The position numbers were made by a program, and so were the translations under genes. A model generated the notes under the pieces. It did no database searches, had not been told where the DNA came from, and was given only the letters and a program-made list of their open reading frames with translations. Below, in pieces: positions 1 through 5,694 of a stretch of DNA of 5,759 nt. Source of the stretch: Gammaproteobacteria bacterium UBA1119 (GTDB lineage Bacteria; Pseudomonadota; Gammaproteobacteria; Pseudomonadales; Azotimanducaceae); contig DCBA01000047.1 in the NCBI GenBank assembly GCA_002313255.1, positions 1-5,759 of the forward strand, given 5' to 3'. How positions within the stretch are numbered: the stretch's first letter is position 1; each line of letters starts with the position of its first letter.

Positions 1-374
1 TCCTCGATTAATCGAATCAATGGGATGACCGACGCGTCAGACTTTGGGTCAATATTAAAGCGCGTGTCGGGAAAACTCGTGAGGAGTTCGTCGAGGCGTG
101 GAATGGGCTCGGAACCACCAACCCGCACGGGTCGAACCGCGTTATAACTAAGCGCTGCTATTAGACCGCTGCCGTCGGTGACCCGATCCAGTTGATCGTC
201 ATGAAAGGCGAGCAAGACTCCGTCCAGCGTGCAGTGAACGTCGGTTTCTAGGTATCGAAACCCTTGTTGCACAGCTCCCTCGAAGGCAAGCATTGTATTT
301 TCAGGCCCGGCTTCATGATCGCCGCGATGGGCAAACGCGAGACATCCGGGGTGGTCGAGAAAAGGGTGCGTCAT
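1..374 (-). CDS. Glycerophosphodiester phosphodiesterase family protein, N-terminal part (cut by window edge)
   Basis: The minus strand reads open from an ATG at 372-374 to the left edge, giving about 124 residues. GDPD enzymes hydrolyse glycerophosphodiesters to glycerol-3-phosphate and an alcohol on a TIM-barrel fold. Seen here are the family hallmarks in order: HRG at residues 16-18 followed by PENT at 24-27, ETDV at 43-46 (Glu43 and Asp45, the metal-binding pair), and FHDD at 57-60 with the second catalytic-type His58. A strand resembling FNIDPK follows at 107-111. The C-terminal half of the barrel lies outside the window. No in-frame alternative start occurs within the 13 codons checked upstream, and the ribosome binding site is weak. 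It begins 22 bases after the stop of the flavin protein gene, so it is probably translated from the same message. No signal peptide is visible, which points to a cytoplasmic enzyme. The family is secure; the substrate is not known. Confidence 0.9.
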   Translation of the reverse strand, partial: MTHPFLDHPGCLAFAHRGDHEAGPENTMLAFEGAVQQGFRYLETDVHCTLDGVLLAFHDDQLDRVTDGSGLIAALSYNAVRPVRVGGSEPIPRLDELLTSFPDTRFNIDPKSDASVIPLIRLIE

Positions 375-396
375 AGGACTAGAGGCGAAAGAGCGA

Positions 397-861
397 TCAG
401 AGATGACACACGACGTCGGGTTTGCCCGCCATCACATCGCTCAGGGAACCGACCGAGATGCGCCAAGGACGCAATCGAAGCAGCCCAAAAGTTGGATCCT
501 CGATGTCCTTCCAGAGCATCCCGAGTTCGTATCCCAGGGGTGGTGGTGTCTCGCGAAATAACGTCCACACTCGCTTCTTTTCGTCGACGTCGTCTTCCCA
601 TGTGGCCTCGCAATCGATCATGGCCTGCTCGTGTGCCGGGTCCCAATACGTCAGGCTGACGAATGGATTTGAGGCCAGGTGTTTTTCCTTGTGGCTGTGT
701 CGACCCGTTGCGATCCATCCAGTATGGCCCTCCCAGATCGGATGCAAAATACGCGACCGAGGTTTCCCGGACCGGTCGACGGTCGCGAATGTACACCAGA
801 CAATTCGATCGGAGATCTGCCTGAACTTGGTCTCGATATCATCGAACTTGACGTCTGCCAC
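397..861 (-). CDS. Pyridoxamine 5'-phosphate oxidase-like FMN-binding protein
   Basis: This is a 154-residue single-domain protein of the split-barrel flavin family. The N-terminal half has the family pattern: a strand WCTFATVD (22-29), then GKPRSR (32-37), then a turn with ATGRHSHKEKHL (51-62), where basic residues usually hold the flavin phosphate, then NPFVSLTYWD (65-74). Near the C-terminus LLRLRPWRISV (127-137) matches the usual last strand of the fold. Members reduce small molecules with FMN or F420, or simply bind the cofactor; this one is too short and lacks the C-terminal features of a true PdxH, so pyridoxal phosphate synthesis should not be assumed. The start is GTG at 859-861, chosen because a strong AAGGAGGAG site lies 9 bases upstream. 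It follows the crotonase gene by 33 bases and precedes the phosphodiesterase by 22 bases, consistent with one operon. The substrate is unknown. Confidence 0.85.
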   Translation of the reverse strand: MADVKFDDIETKFRQISDRIVWCTFATVDRSGKPRSRILHPIWEGHTGWIATGRHSHKEKHLASNPFVSLTYWDPAHEQAMIDCEATWEDDVDEKKRVWTLFRETPPPLGYELGMLWKDIEDPTFGLLRLRPWRISVGSLSDVMAGKPDVVCHL

Positions 862-870
862 CAGTAGTAA

Positions 871-879
871 CTCCTCCTT
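871..879 (-). promoter_or_regulatory. Strong Shine-Dalgarno site deciding a GTG start
   Basis: On the minus strand the sequence AAGGAGGAG lies 9 bases before the GTG at 859-861. It is the strongest ribosome binding site in the window and supports the GTG as the start of the flavin protein. It lies in the 33-base gap after the crotonase stop. Confidence 0.75.
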
Positions 880-894
880 GTGCGCTCAGTCGAC

Positions 895-1671
895 TCAACG
901 ACCCTGGAATTGGGGTTCTCTTTTTTCCACAAAGGCGTGAAACGCCTCGCGTGAATCGGCGCTTGCCCCCGTTCGGCTGTGTCGCTCGGTTTCCAGTTCG
1001 ATGTAATCCCGCAAGGGCATATTCTCGGCGTTGACGAAATTCCTTTTCATCTCACCAATGGCGAGTGGGGCCGCCTTGGATAGGCGATCGACGATGGCAT
1101 CTACCTCGTCGCGAAAGGTTTCATCTGAAAACATCTTCGAGACCAATCCGATTCTTTCAGCCTCGTCGGCCTTGAATTTGTCCGGCATGAAGAAGAGTTC
1201 CCTCGCTTTGCTCGCGCCTAGGATGCGAGGTAGTAGCCATGGGCCCGCCATATCGCCTGAGATGGCGACGCCCAGAAAGGCCGAATTGAAGGTGGCGCTC
1301 GCGGTCGCATAACGTAGATCACATGCGCAGGCCCAGCCGAACCCAGCACCGGCGCACATACCGTTGATACCGGCCACTGTTACTTTTGGCATTTCGTGAA
1401 GCAACGAGGTGATATGAAAGCAAGCCTTGCTGAAAGGCGCCTGTACTTCCCCACTGGTGGACGCTTTAAGATCGACGCCCGGGCAAAACCCTCGACCAGT
1501 ACCCGTAAAAAGAACGACCCGCACACTGTCGTCCTGAGCGACGACATTCAGACAATCGTAGAGTTCGCGCATCATGGCATTAGTAATGCCGTTGAGGTTG
1601 TCCGGTCGATTCATGGTGACCGTGGCTCGTGTCCCCTCCACTTCATATAGGATCGTTTCGTAATCGCTCAT
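895..1671 (-). CDS. Enoyl-CoA hydratase/isomerase (crotonase) family protein, isomerase-like active site
   Basis: This 258-residue protein has the usual length and layout of a crotonase-fold acyl-CoA enzyme. The CoA-binding and oxyanion-hole segments are clear: FTGTGRGFCPGVDL at 55-68 and INGMCAGAGFG at 102-112, then CDLRYA (117-122) and ERIGLVSKMF (172-181). By eye against rat mitochondrial hydratase, the two catalytic glutamates (Glu144 and Glu164) are replaced by Gly112 and Phe132. The segment ISGDMAGPWLLPR (137-149) instead matches the PaaG-type isomerase branch and supplies Asp140 at the place of its catalytic aspartate. A double-bond isomerase or related activity is therefore more likely than classical hydration; this is inference. 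The reading frame stays open upstream to 1800, but the ATG at 1671 was chosen because GGGAG lies 6 bases before it and it gives the family's normal N-terminus. It probably heads a unit with the flavin protein and phosphodiesterase genes. Confidence 0.9.
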   Translation of the reverse strand: MSDYETILYEVEGTRATVTMNRPDNLNGITNAMMRELYDCLNVVAQDDSVRVVLFTGTGRGFCPGVDLKASTSGEVQAPFSKACFHITSLLHEMPKVTVAGINGMCAGAGFGWACACDLRYATASATFNSAFLGVAISGDMAGPWLLPRILGASKARELFFMPDKFKADEAERIGLVSKMFSDETFRDEVDAIVDRLSKAAPLAIGEMKRNFVNAENMPLRDYIELETERHSRTGASADSREAFHAFVEKREPQFQGR

Positions 1672-1805
1672 CGTGGTCTCCCGTTTCTTGTATATAAGAA
1701 ATCCTAGGCGTACTTCACGTGCGTCACAAGCCGTGAGTACCCCAAGGTCGTTTTCGGATTCTACGAATCGACGCATCGATCGAACATGTTTATCTCGCAA
1801 TTAGG
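1672..1805 (-). promoter_or_regulatory. 134-base leader between hydrolase and crotonase genes, with two inverted repeats
   Basis: This is the largest gap inside the minus-strand gene block and is a candidate site for independent control of the crotonase. It holds TTTCTT-N6-AAGAAA (1684-1701), one base upstream of the crotonase ribosome binding site (1678-1682), and GATTC-TAC-GAATC (1757-1769). I could not pick out a convincing -35/-10 pair, and neither repeat is followed by a T-run that would make it a terminator for the hydrolase gene. Confidence 0.35.
1684..1701. repeat. Inverted repeat TTTCTT-N6-AAGAAA next to crotonase ribosome binding site
   Basis: The two 6-base arms (1684-1689 and 1696-1701) are exact reverse complements around a 6-base AT-rich spacer. 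One base separates the repeat from the GGGAG ribosome binding site of the crotonase. Position and symmetry would suit a repressor operator, but arms this short and AT-rich can arise by chance. Confidence 0.4.
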
Positions 1806-2516
1806 TTATTTGAGGTACCTATCGAGGTATTCGACCGAACTTGCGATTTCCGTTTGCGGCACGGCGGTATGGATTCCTGGATTCGCATGCAGTGTCTTTT
1901 TTTTACTACCCAAGGCATCGAAGAGTTCAAGGCAAGTATCACGTGGGACGATATCGTCGTCCCATTGGACTAGGAATCGTACGGGGCACGAAACCTCGGG
2001 CGCAAGTCGTTTGAGGTCGTCGCCGTTGGGACCCGATGTTCCCATGAGGCCGAGCAACGCAACTCGAATGCGTGAATCGGTCGCGGTTACAGGCAATCCC
2101 ATCATGGTGCCCATCGATAGTCCCCACCAGCACGTAGGCCGCGCGCCCTCTTCGGATTCAATGAAATTCAAGGCAGCCCGCCAGTCGGCCACGATGCCGT
2201 CGGTGCCGCCGCCGTCATTCCAAATATCGACGAATCCTTCAGAATTCTGAACCCCATCCCCGGATGCTCGTTCACCGTGTCCGGGTCCGTCGATGGCCAT
2301 TGCAGCGATGCCGCGTTGGGTGAGCATGGTCGCAACTAGCTGAATGTACTCGACCTTTTTGTGTGTCGAACCGCCGTGTCCGAGTAACGCGATTCGATTG
2401 GCCGCGCTGCTCTCTGGCTGCCAATACACGCCCGGAACGTTTTGGCCATTGACGGAGAGATCGAACTCCCGTTCAGTGATCCCGTTTTTTATAATCGCGT
2501 TGCTGCGCCATGCCAT
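1806..2516 (-). CDS. Alpha/beta hydrolase (serine hydrolase/esterase-like)
   Basis: This 236-residue protein has the complete layout of a single-domain alpha/beta hydrolase. In order: the oxyanion strand IALLGHGGS (42-50), the strand and turn AMAIDGPGHGER (72-83), the nucleophile elbow GLSMG with Ser134, the late strand FLVQWDDDIVP carrying the probable acid Asp187, and GIHTAV with the probable catalytic His216. No signal peptide or membrane segment is seen, so a cytoplasmic esterase or thioesterase-type hydrolase is likely, with unknown substrate. The frame extends 21 codons further upstream, but the ATG at 2516 is preferred because AAGGAG sits 6 bases before it. It is the first gene of the minus-strand block and faces the cupin gene divergently. 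The crotonase follows after 134 bases. Absence of a lid domain and the short length resemble dienelactone-hydrolase-like or prolyl-oligopeptidase-like small hydrolases; sequence reading cannot decide between them. Confidence 0.88.
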   Translation of the reverse strand: MAWRSNAIIKNGITEREFDLSVNGQNVPGVYWQPESSAANRIALLGHGGSTHKKVEYIQLVATMLTQRGIAAMAIDGPGHGERASGDGVQNSEGFVDIWNDGGGTDGIVADWRAALNFIESEEGARPTCWWGLSMGTMMGLPVTATDSRIRVALLGLMGTSGPNGDDLKRLAPEVSCPVRFLVQWDDDIVPRDTCLELFDALGSKKKTLHANPGIHTAVPQTEIASSVEYLDRYLK

Positions 2517-2522
2517 GGAGTG

Positions 2523-2528
2523 CTCCTT
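2523..2528 (-). promoter_or_regulatory. Shine-Dalgarno site AAGGAG of the alpha/beta hydrolase
   Basis: AAGGAG on the minus strand lies 6 bases before the ATG at 2514-2516. This near-ideal spacing favours that start over the upstream in-frame ATG at 2579. Confidence 0.7.
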
Positions 2529-2632
2529 CGGCCGTTTTTCTAACCAGATTCGAAATCGAGGTGTCGAGTTTAAAGACAAGAATACGTAAATAAACCAGCA
2601 ATGTTCTTTTGTATGTACTGACGTTTTGATCC

Positions 2633-2662
2633 TTGACGGTTTCTTTCCTAGGCCTTTATGGT
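2633..2662 (+). promoter_or_regulatory. Candidate sigma70-type promoter for the cupin-pepF operon
   Basis: TTGACG (2633-2638) matches five of six -35 positions. After an 18-base spacer, TATGGT (2657-2662) matches four of six -10 positions, including the leading TA and the final T. A transcript would start near 2669, inside or next to the inverted repeats. The -10 match is only moderate, so this is a tentative call. Confidence 0.35.
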
Positions 2663-2672
2663 GATCGAAACG

Positions 2673-2694
2673 ATACGAGTACTACCTGTCGTAT
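2673..2694. repeat. Inverted repeat ATACGA-N10-TCGTAT, candidate operator
   Basis: Exact 6-base arms at 2673-2678 and 2689-2694 flank a 10-base spacer. The size suits a dimeric repressor such as those of the TetR, MarR or GntR families. It lies just downstream of the candidate -10 element and 42 bases before the cupin start, where a bound protein could block transcription. No regulator gene is present in the window, so the partner is unknown. Confidence 0.4.
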
Positions 2695-2736
2695 GTTGAC
2701 GTGTTATCGATGGGGACAATTCGAGAAAGCGAAATC

Positions 2737-3204
2737 ATGAGTGAACCGTCCAAGGATTGGCGTAACAATGGCGTTAAAGTCATTAGTGGCCAACATTTAG
2801 ACCGAAATACACCGCAGACCGATGGTATGACGCGAGCCGCCGCCATCAATTTTGCAACGGCGGGTGCCAGAAAACTCTGGGCGGGTACGGTGGAGATACA
2901 TCCAGATGCAAAAACCGGTGCCCACCATCATGGTGAATTGGAGAGCATTATTTATGTCATTAAAGGTCGAGCGCGGATGCGCTGGGGCGAAAGACTAGAG
3001 AATGTTGCGGAGGCGGGCCCGGGTGATTTCATTTATGTCCCGCCGTTCGTCCCGCATCAAGAGATTAATGCTGACAAGAAAGAGCCTTTGTATTGTGTCC
3101 TTGTACGGAGCGATCAAGACGCCGTTGTCATCAATCTGGATATGCCCGTGCTTGAAGACCCTAAGGGATTGCATTGGGTTGACCCGATTCACCCTTCCCC
3201 CTAG
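2737..3204 (+). CDS. Single-domain cupin protein
   Basis: This 155-residue protein has one cupin beta-barrel with both conserved motifs. Motif 1 reads GAHHHGELESIIYVIKG (61-77), giving His63, His65 and Glu69 as metal ligands. Motif 2 reads GDFIYVPPFVPHQEIN (96-111), giving His107 as the fourth. The metal site is therefore complete, and the protein could be a small metal-dependent enzyme (dioxygenase, isomerase or lyase) or a binding protein; cupin sequence alone does not reveal which. The segments MTRAAAINFATAGARKLWAGTV (31-52, conserved-looking lead-in) and WVDPIHP (147-153) look like those of a widespread uncharacterised bacterial cupin group. The frame is open from 2701 with possible GTG/ATG starts at 2701 and 2710; the ATG at 2737 was preferred because the domain needs no more, although its ribosome binding site is weak. 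It lies 21 bases before pepF and probably shares its transcript. Confidence 0.88.
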   Translation: MSEPSKDWRNNGVKVISGQHLDRNTPQTDGMTRAAAINFATAGARKLWAGTVEIHPDAKTGAHHHGELESIIYVIKGRARMRWGERLENVAEAGPGDFIYVPPFVPHQEINADKKEPLYCVLVRSDQDAVVINLDMPVLEDPKGLHWVDPIHPSP

Positions 3205-3216
3205 CCGAAGCAAAAT

Positions 3217-3220
3217 GAGG
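3217..3220 (+). promoter_or_regulatory. Shine-Dalgarno site GAGG of pepF
   Basis: GAGG lies 5 bases before the ATG at 3226, inside the 21-base gap after the cupin stop. It supports 3226 as the start rather than the second in-frame ATG at 3235. Confidence 0.6.
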
Positions 3221-3225
3221 TAGGC

Positions 3226-5085
3226 ATGTCGGATATGAATAACAACGTCCAGGGTGTTCCTTGGGATCTATCGAGCGAATACGAGAGCGCCGATTGTCCC
3301 GCTATCGATGCCGATCTTAATTCGGCGAGAGAGTTGATGGATCAAATGACCCAGTACAATTTAGTGCTGCTCCCTCTCATTGAAGAGGCGGATGGATTGG
3401 GTGTTCAGGAAGCGACGGCCGGTATCGAGGCGGCCCGTGAAATCCATCGCATCAGTGAAGATGTTCGATCGCTCATTGGAAATCCTGATTCCTATGCGGA
3501 TTGTCGTATGAGTGTGGATAGCCATGACGAAGCGGCGCAAGTGTTGTCCGGCCGACTGCAGTCGTACCAAAAACGGTATACGGAGCTTTCTCAACCGCTG
3601 TCACAATTTCTCGATCTCGTGTCGGTCAAGATCATAGAGGACTATCTTAATCACGAACTGACGAGATCAGCGCGCTTCGTCGTTGAGCACGCGAGAAAGC
3701 GTCGTGATTTCAACCTAAGTCTCGGTGAGGAAAACCTTGTTTCGGGATTGGCCCAGGACGGGATCCATGCCTGGGGTCGTTTATATGACCAGCTTGCGGG
3801 GACGTTGACATGCGATGTTTTAGTCGGCAACGAATCGCAATTGATGGGTTTGGCTGAAACGAGTGGATTACTACAAGATCCCGACGATAGAACACGTGAG
3901 AACGCGTGGCGTTCGATCAACGAGTCATGGAGCGCGCAGGTCGAATCTTGCGCCGCTGCGATCAATGCGATTGCAGGATGGCGACTGGAATTGGGCCGGC
4001 GTCGCTCGAGTAAAAGGCCGGTCCATTTCCTAGATTCTCCAGCTCACATGAATAGAATTTCTCACGCGACTCTCGAGGCCGTTCTCTCGGTAGCGGAGGA
4101 ATCAATTCCGCTGGCCCGGCGCGCAGCCCTTTTACAAGCAAAAGCATACGGTAAGGACCGATACGGTCCATGGGACCAGCGCTCACCGGCACCTTCCACC
4201 GGGGGTGAAGATCGGTCGATTCCCTATACCGAAGCGTTGGAGCTCATCGCTAATGCCTATAGCAGCGTCGATCCAACGATGGGTGAATTTGTTGAAATGA
4301 TGGCGAAGCGAAAGTGGATTGAAGGTACCGTTGGTCCGCGCAAACGTCCTGGCGCTTATTGCACAGGTTTCCCCAAATCACGAACGCCTCGCGTATACAT
4401 GACGTACACCGGGGGTGCGAGCGACGTGATCACGTTGGCCCACGAACTGGGGCATGCTTTTCATTCGTGGACGATGAGGGATCTACCCGATAGTCAGCGA
4501 AGTTATGGAATGTCACTCGCCGAAACCGCGAGTACGTTTGGCGAAACCATTGTTCGTGATGCTTTGCTCGAGCGTGCTGCGACGCCGTCGCAAGAATTAG
4601 CGATCGCTTGGGAGGAAATGGGGGCGCTAGTTTCGTTTATTTTGAATATTCCGACACGCTTTGAATTCGAAAAGAATTTTTATGAGGCCCGTCAGGAACG
4701 TCCGTTACTACCGGATGAACTTAAAGAATTGATGAGTCAAGCGTGGGAAAAATGGTACGGCGAGAGTCTTTCTGAACCGGACCCGCTCTTCTGGGCGAAT
4801 AAACTCCATTTCTTCATTTCAGGCTTGAGTTTTTACAATTTCCCGTATCTTTTTGGGTATCTCTTTAGTCTCGGGGTGTACGCCAAACGGCTAAGTTTCG
4901 GCGACGATTTTTTCCCGCGATACGAAGGCTTGCTCCTTGATACGGGACGGATGACGGCGGAGGATTTGGCGGCTAAACATTTGGACGTTGACCTCACGCG
5001 ACCTGATTTTTGGCGCGAAACGGTCGCAATGCTGAAACCACGGGTGAATCATTTCGAAAAACTCGTCAACGACGTGTCAGTATGA
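3226..5085 (+). CDS. pepF: M3 family oligoendopeptidase F (zinc metallopeptidase)
   Basis: This 619-residue protein is a full-length member of peptidase family M3, cytoplasmic zinc enzymes that cut oligopeptides into smaller pieces. The first half is an all-helical region matching the PepF N-terminal part, including the stretch of heptad-like helices around residues 60-160. The catalytic domain holds the zinc motif HELGH at 406-410, within LAHELGHAFHSW, and the third ligand Glu433 in the signature SLAETASTF (430-438). Near the C-terminus FYNFPYLFGYLFSLGVY (536-552) is the typical PepF substrate-binding segment with its conserved tyrosines. All key residues are present, so an active peptidase is expected. 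No signal peptide is seen. It is the second gene after the cupin, 21 bases downstream, and ends 37 bases before the convergent ferritin-like gene. The name pepF is given by family; peptide specificity in this organism is unknown. Confidence 0.93.
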   Translation: MSDMNNNVQGVPWDLSSEYESADCPAIDADLNSARELMDQMTQYNLVLLPLIEEADGLGVQEATAGIEAAREIHRISEDVRSLIGNPDSYADCRMSVDSHDEAAQVLSGRLQSYQKRYTELSQPLSQFLDLVSVKIIEDYLNHELTRSARFVVEHARKRRDFNLSLGEENLVSGLAQDGIHAWGRLYDQLAGTLTCDVLVGNESQLMGLAETSGLLQDPDDRTRENAWRSINESWSAQVESCAAAINAIAGWRLELGRRRSSKRPVHFLDSPAHMNRISHATLEAVLSVAEESIPLARRAALLQAKAYGKDRYGPWDQRSPAPSTGGEDRSIPYTEALELIANAYSSVDPTMGEFVEMMAKRKWIEGTVGPRKRPGAYCTGFPKSRTPRVYMTYTGGASDVITLAHELGHAFHSWTMRDLPDSQRSYGMSLAETASTFGETIVRDALLERAATPSQELAIAWEEMGALVSFILNIPTRFEFEKNFYEARQERPLLPDELKELMSQAWEKWYGESLSEPDPLFWANKLHFFISGLSFYNFPYLFGYLFSLGVYAKRLSFGDDFFPRYEGLLLDTGRMTAEDLAAKHLDVDLTRPDFWRETVAMLKPRVNHFEKLVNDVSV

Positions 5086-5096
5086 AATACGGGCGT

Positions 5097-5140
5097 CGGC
5101 ATGCCCCGCGACTCTGCCGCAGCTATTTTTCTTGTTTTTT
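5097..5140 (+). terminator. Possible rho-independent terminator of the cupin-pepF operon
   Basis: Twelve bases after the pepF stop, CGGCA (5097-5101) and TGCCG (5115-5119) can pair across a 13-base loop; an alternative pairing uses GGGC (5091-5094) with GCCC (5103-5106). T-rich runs follow at 5126-5130 and 5135-5140. The stem is short and the first T-run starts six bases after it, so this is moderate evidence. The T-tract lies inside the 3' end of the convergent gene, where it encodes its lysine-rich tail. Confidence 0.4.
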
Positions 5141-5608
5141 CTTGTAGCCGATGCGCCGTTGCAAGGATTTGTACGCCTCAATCAGAAGTCGACCACTATC
5201 ACGTTCTTCGCAGATGAACCGACCGAGTAATTCGCCCGTTTGCGAGTCGATTGTGGTATCGGAAAGTAAACTGAGGAGCCGATCTCCTTGATCATCCGAG
5301 TTCGTAGTCCGTTTAACACCGATACCTAAAGCATGAAATTTCTTGGTGTCGGCACTTCTTGAACCCGCGAGTTTAACGATCTCGTTGGCGTCTTTACTTT
5401 TCGCTGACTCCAGCGGGTAGCCGAGTTCGCTGAGTCTTTTTTCGAACGCCCATGAGTGTTCGGCTTCTCTGACGGCGACGGTGTTTAACGCGGTCCTTAG
5501 GCGAGTGTCCCGCGTACTGGATGCCCAGGCCTTAAAGAGTTCGTACCCTCCTCGTTCGGCATTGGCTATTGCCGTTAGAGTACCGATGTAACTTGGTTGT
5601 TTTGCCAT
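5123..5608 (-). CDS. Ferritin-like four-helix protein with partial di-iron signature
   Basis: This 161-residue, largely helical protein resembles small ferritin-like or rubrerythrin-like proteins. The first helix pair is good: AIANAERGGYELFKAWA (13-29) with Glu18, and VAVREAEHSWAFEKRLSELG (44-63) with Glu48-x-x-His51, the usual iron-binding ExxH. The second pair is less typical: residues 108-120 and TGELLGRFICEERDSGR (124-140) offer Glu134, Glu135 and Asp137 but no second ExxH. Between them, residues 68-107 are polar and probably a flexible linker. Oxidative-stress or iron handling is the usual role of relatives, but an iron-binding function here is inference. The C-terminus is strongly basic (KKKQEK). 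The ATG at 5606-5608 is preceded by a weak AAGAAAG site. The gene is transcribed alone, convergent with pepF, from the upstream region at 5609-5759. Confidence 0.75.
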   Translation of the reverse strand: MAKQPSYIGTLTAIANAERGGYELFKAWASSTRDTRLRTALNTVAVREAEHSWAFEKRLSELGYPLESAKSKDANEIVKLAGSRSADTKKFHALGIGVKRTTNSDDQGDRLLSLLSDTTIDSQTGELLGRFICEERDSGRLLIEAYKSLQRRIGYKKKQEK

Positions 5609-5618
5609 TTGCTTTCTT

Positions 5619-5638
5619 TGTACAGCTGTCCCCGTACA
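5619..5638. repeat. Inverted repeat TGTAC-N10-GTACA upstream of the ferritin-like gene
   Basis: Exact 5-base arms at 5619-5623 and 5634-5638 flank a 10-base spacer, and an overlapping palindrome ACAGCTGT lies at 5622-5629. The repeat sits 10 bases before the start codon, next to the presumed ribosome binding site at 5611-5617. It could be an operator or an mRNA hairpin affecting translation; the short arms make chance a real alternative. Confidence 0.35.
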
Positions 5639-5665
5639 CGCAAGTAAATGCGACCGAGCCGCCGC

Positions 5666-5694
5666 TGTAAAGTAGGTTATCGTTTTTACTTCAA
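5666..5694 (-). promoter_or_regulatory. Weak candidate promoter of the ferritin-like gene
   Basis: On the minus strand TTGAAG (5689-5694) and TTTACA (5666-5671) are separated by exactly 17 bases. The -35 matches four and the -10 three of six consensus positions. A start point would fall near 5659, giving a leader of about 50 bases that includes the repeat at 5619-5638. The rest of 5609-5759 shows no supported gene. Confidence 0.25.

Larger units (their letters stand above)
2517..2736. promoter_or_regulatory. Divergent intergenic region between hydrolase and cupin genes
   Basis: This 220-base region separates the starts of two oppositely oriented transcription units and must hold promoters for both. 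On the plus strand a candidate promoter lies at 2633-2662. An inverted repeat with 6-base arms lies at 2673-2694, just after it and before the cupin start, and a smaller ATCG-AAA-CGAT lies at 2664-2674. On the minus strand I see no convincing promoter pair. No small gene is supported here. Confidence 0.6.

Noticed and set aside
4..15. Perfect 12-base palindrome TCGATTAATCGA
   Set aside because: It lies inside the phosphodiesterase coding sequence, and CGAT/TCGA strings are common throughout the window, so it is probably coincidental.
264..940. Plus-strand open frames of 131 and 172 codons opposite the flavin protein and phosphodiesterase
   Set aside because: Their translations show no recognisable domain, and they overlap minus-strand genes with clear family motifs.
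1672..1800. In-frame 43-codon N-terminal extension of the crotonase
   Set aside because: The frame is open, but the extension has no family resemblance, and the ATG at 1671 has a well-spaced GGGAG site and gives the usual 258-residue length.
2517..2579. Longer form of the alpha/beta hydrolase starting at 2579
   Set aside because: The AAGGAG site before 2516 fits ideally and the extra 21 residues add no recognisable structure or signal peptide.
3226..5085. Possible frameshift or domain fusion in pepF because of its length
   Set aside because: A length of 619 residues is normal for the family, and the N-terminal region, zinc motif and C-terminal signature follow in one uninterrupted frame.
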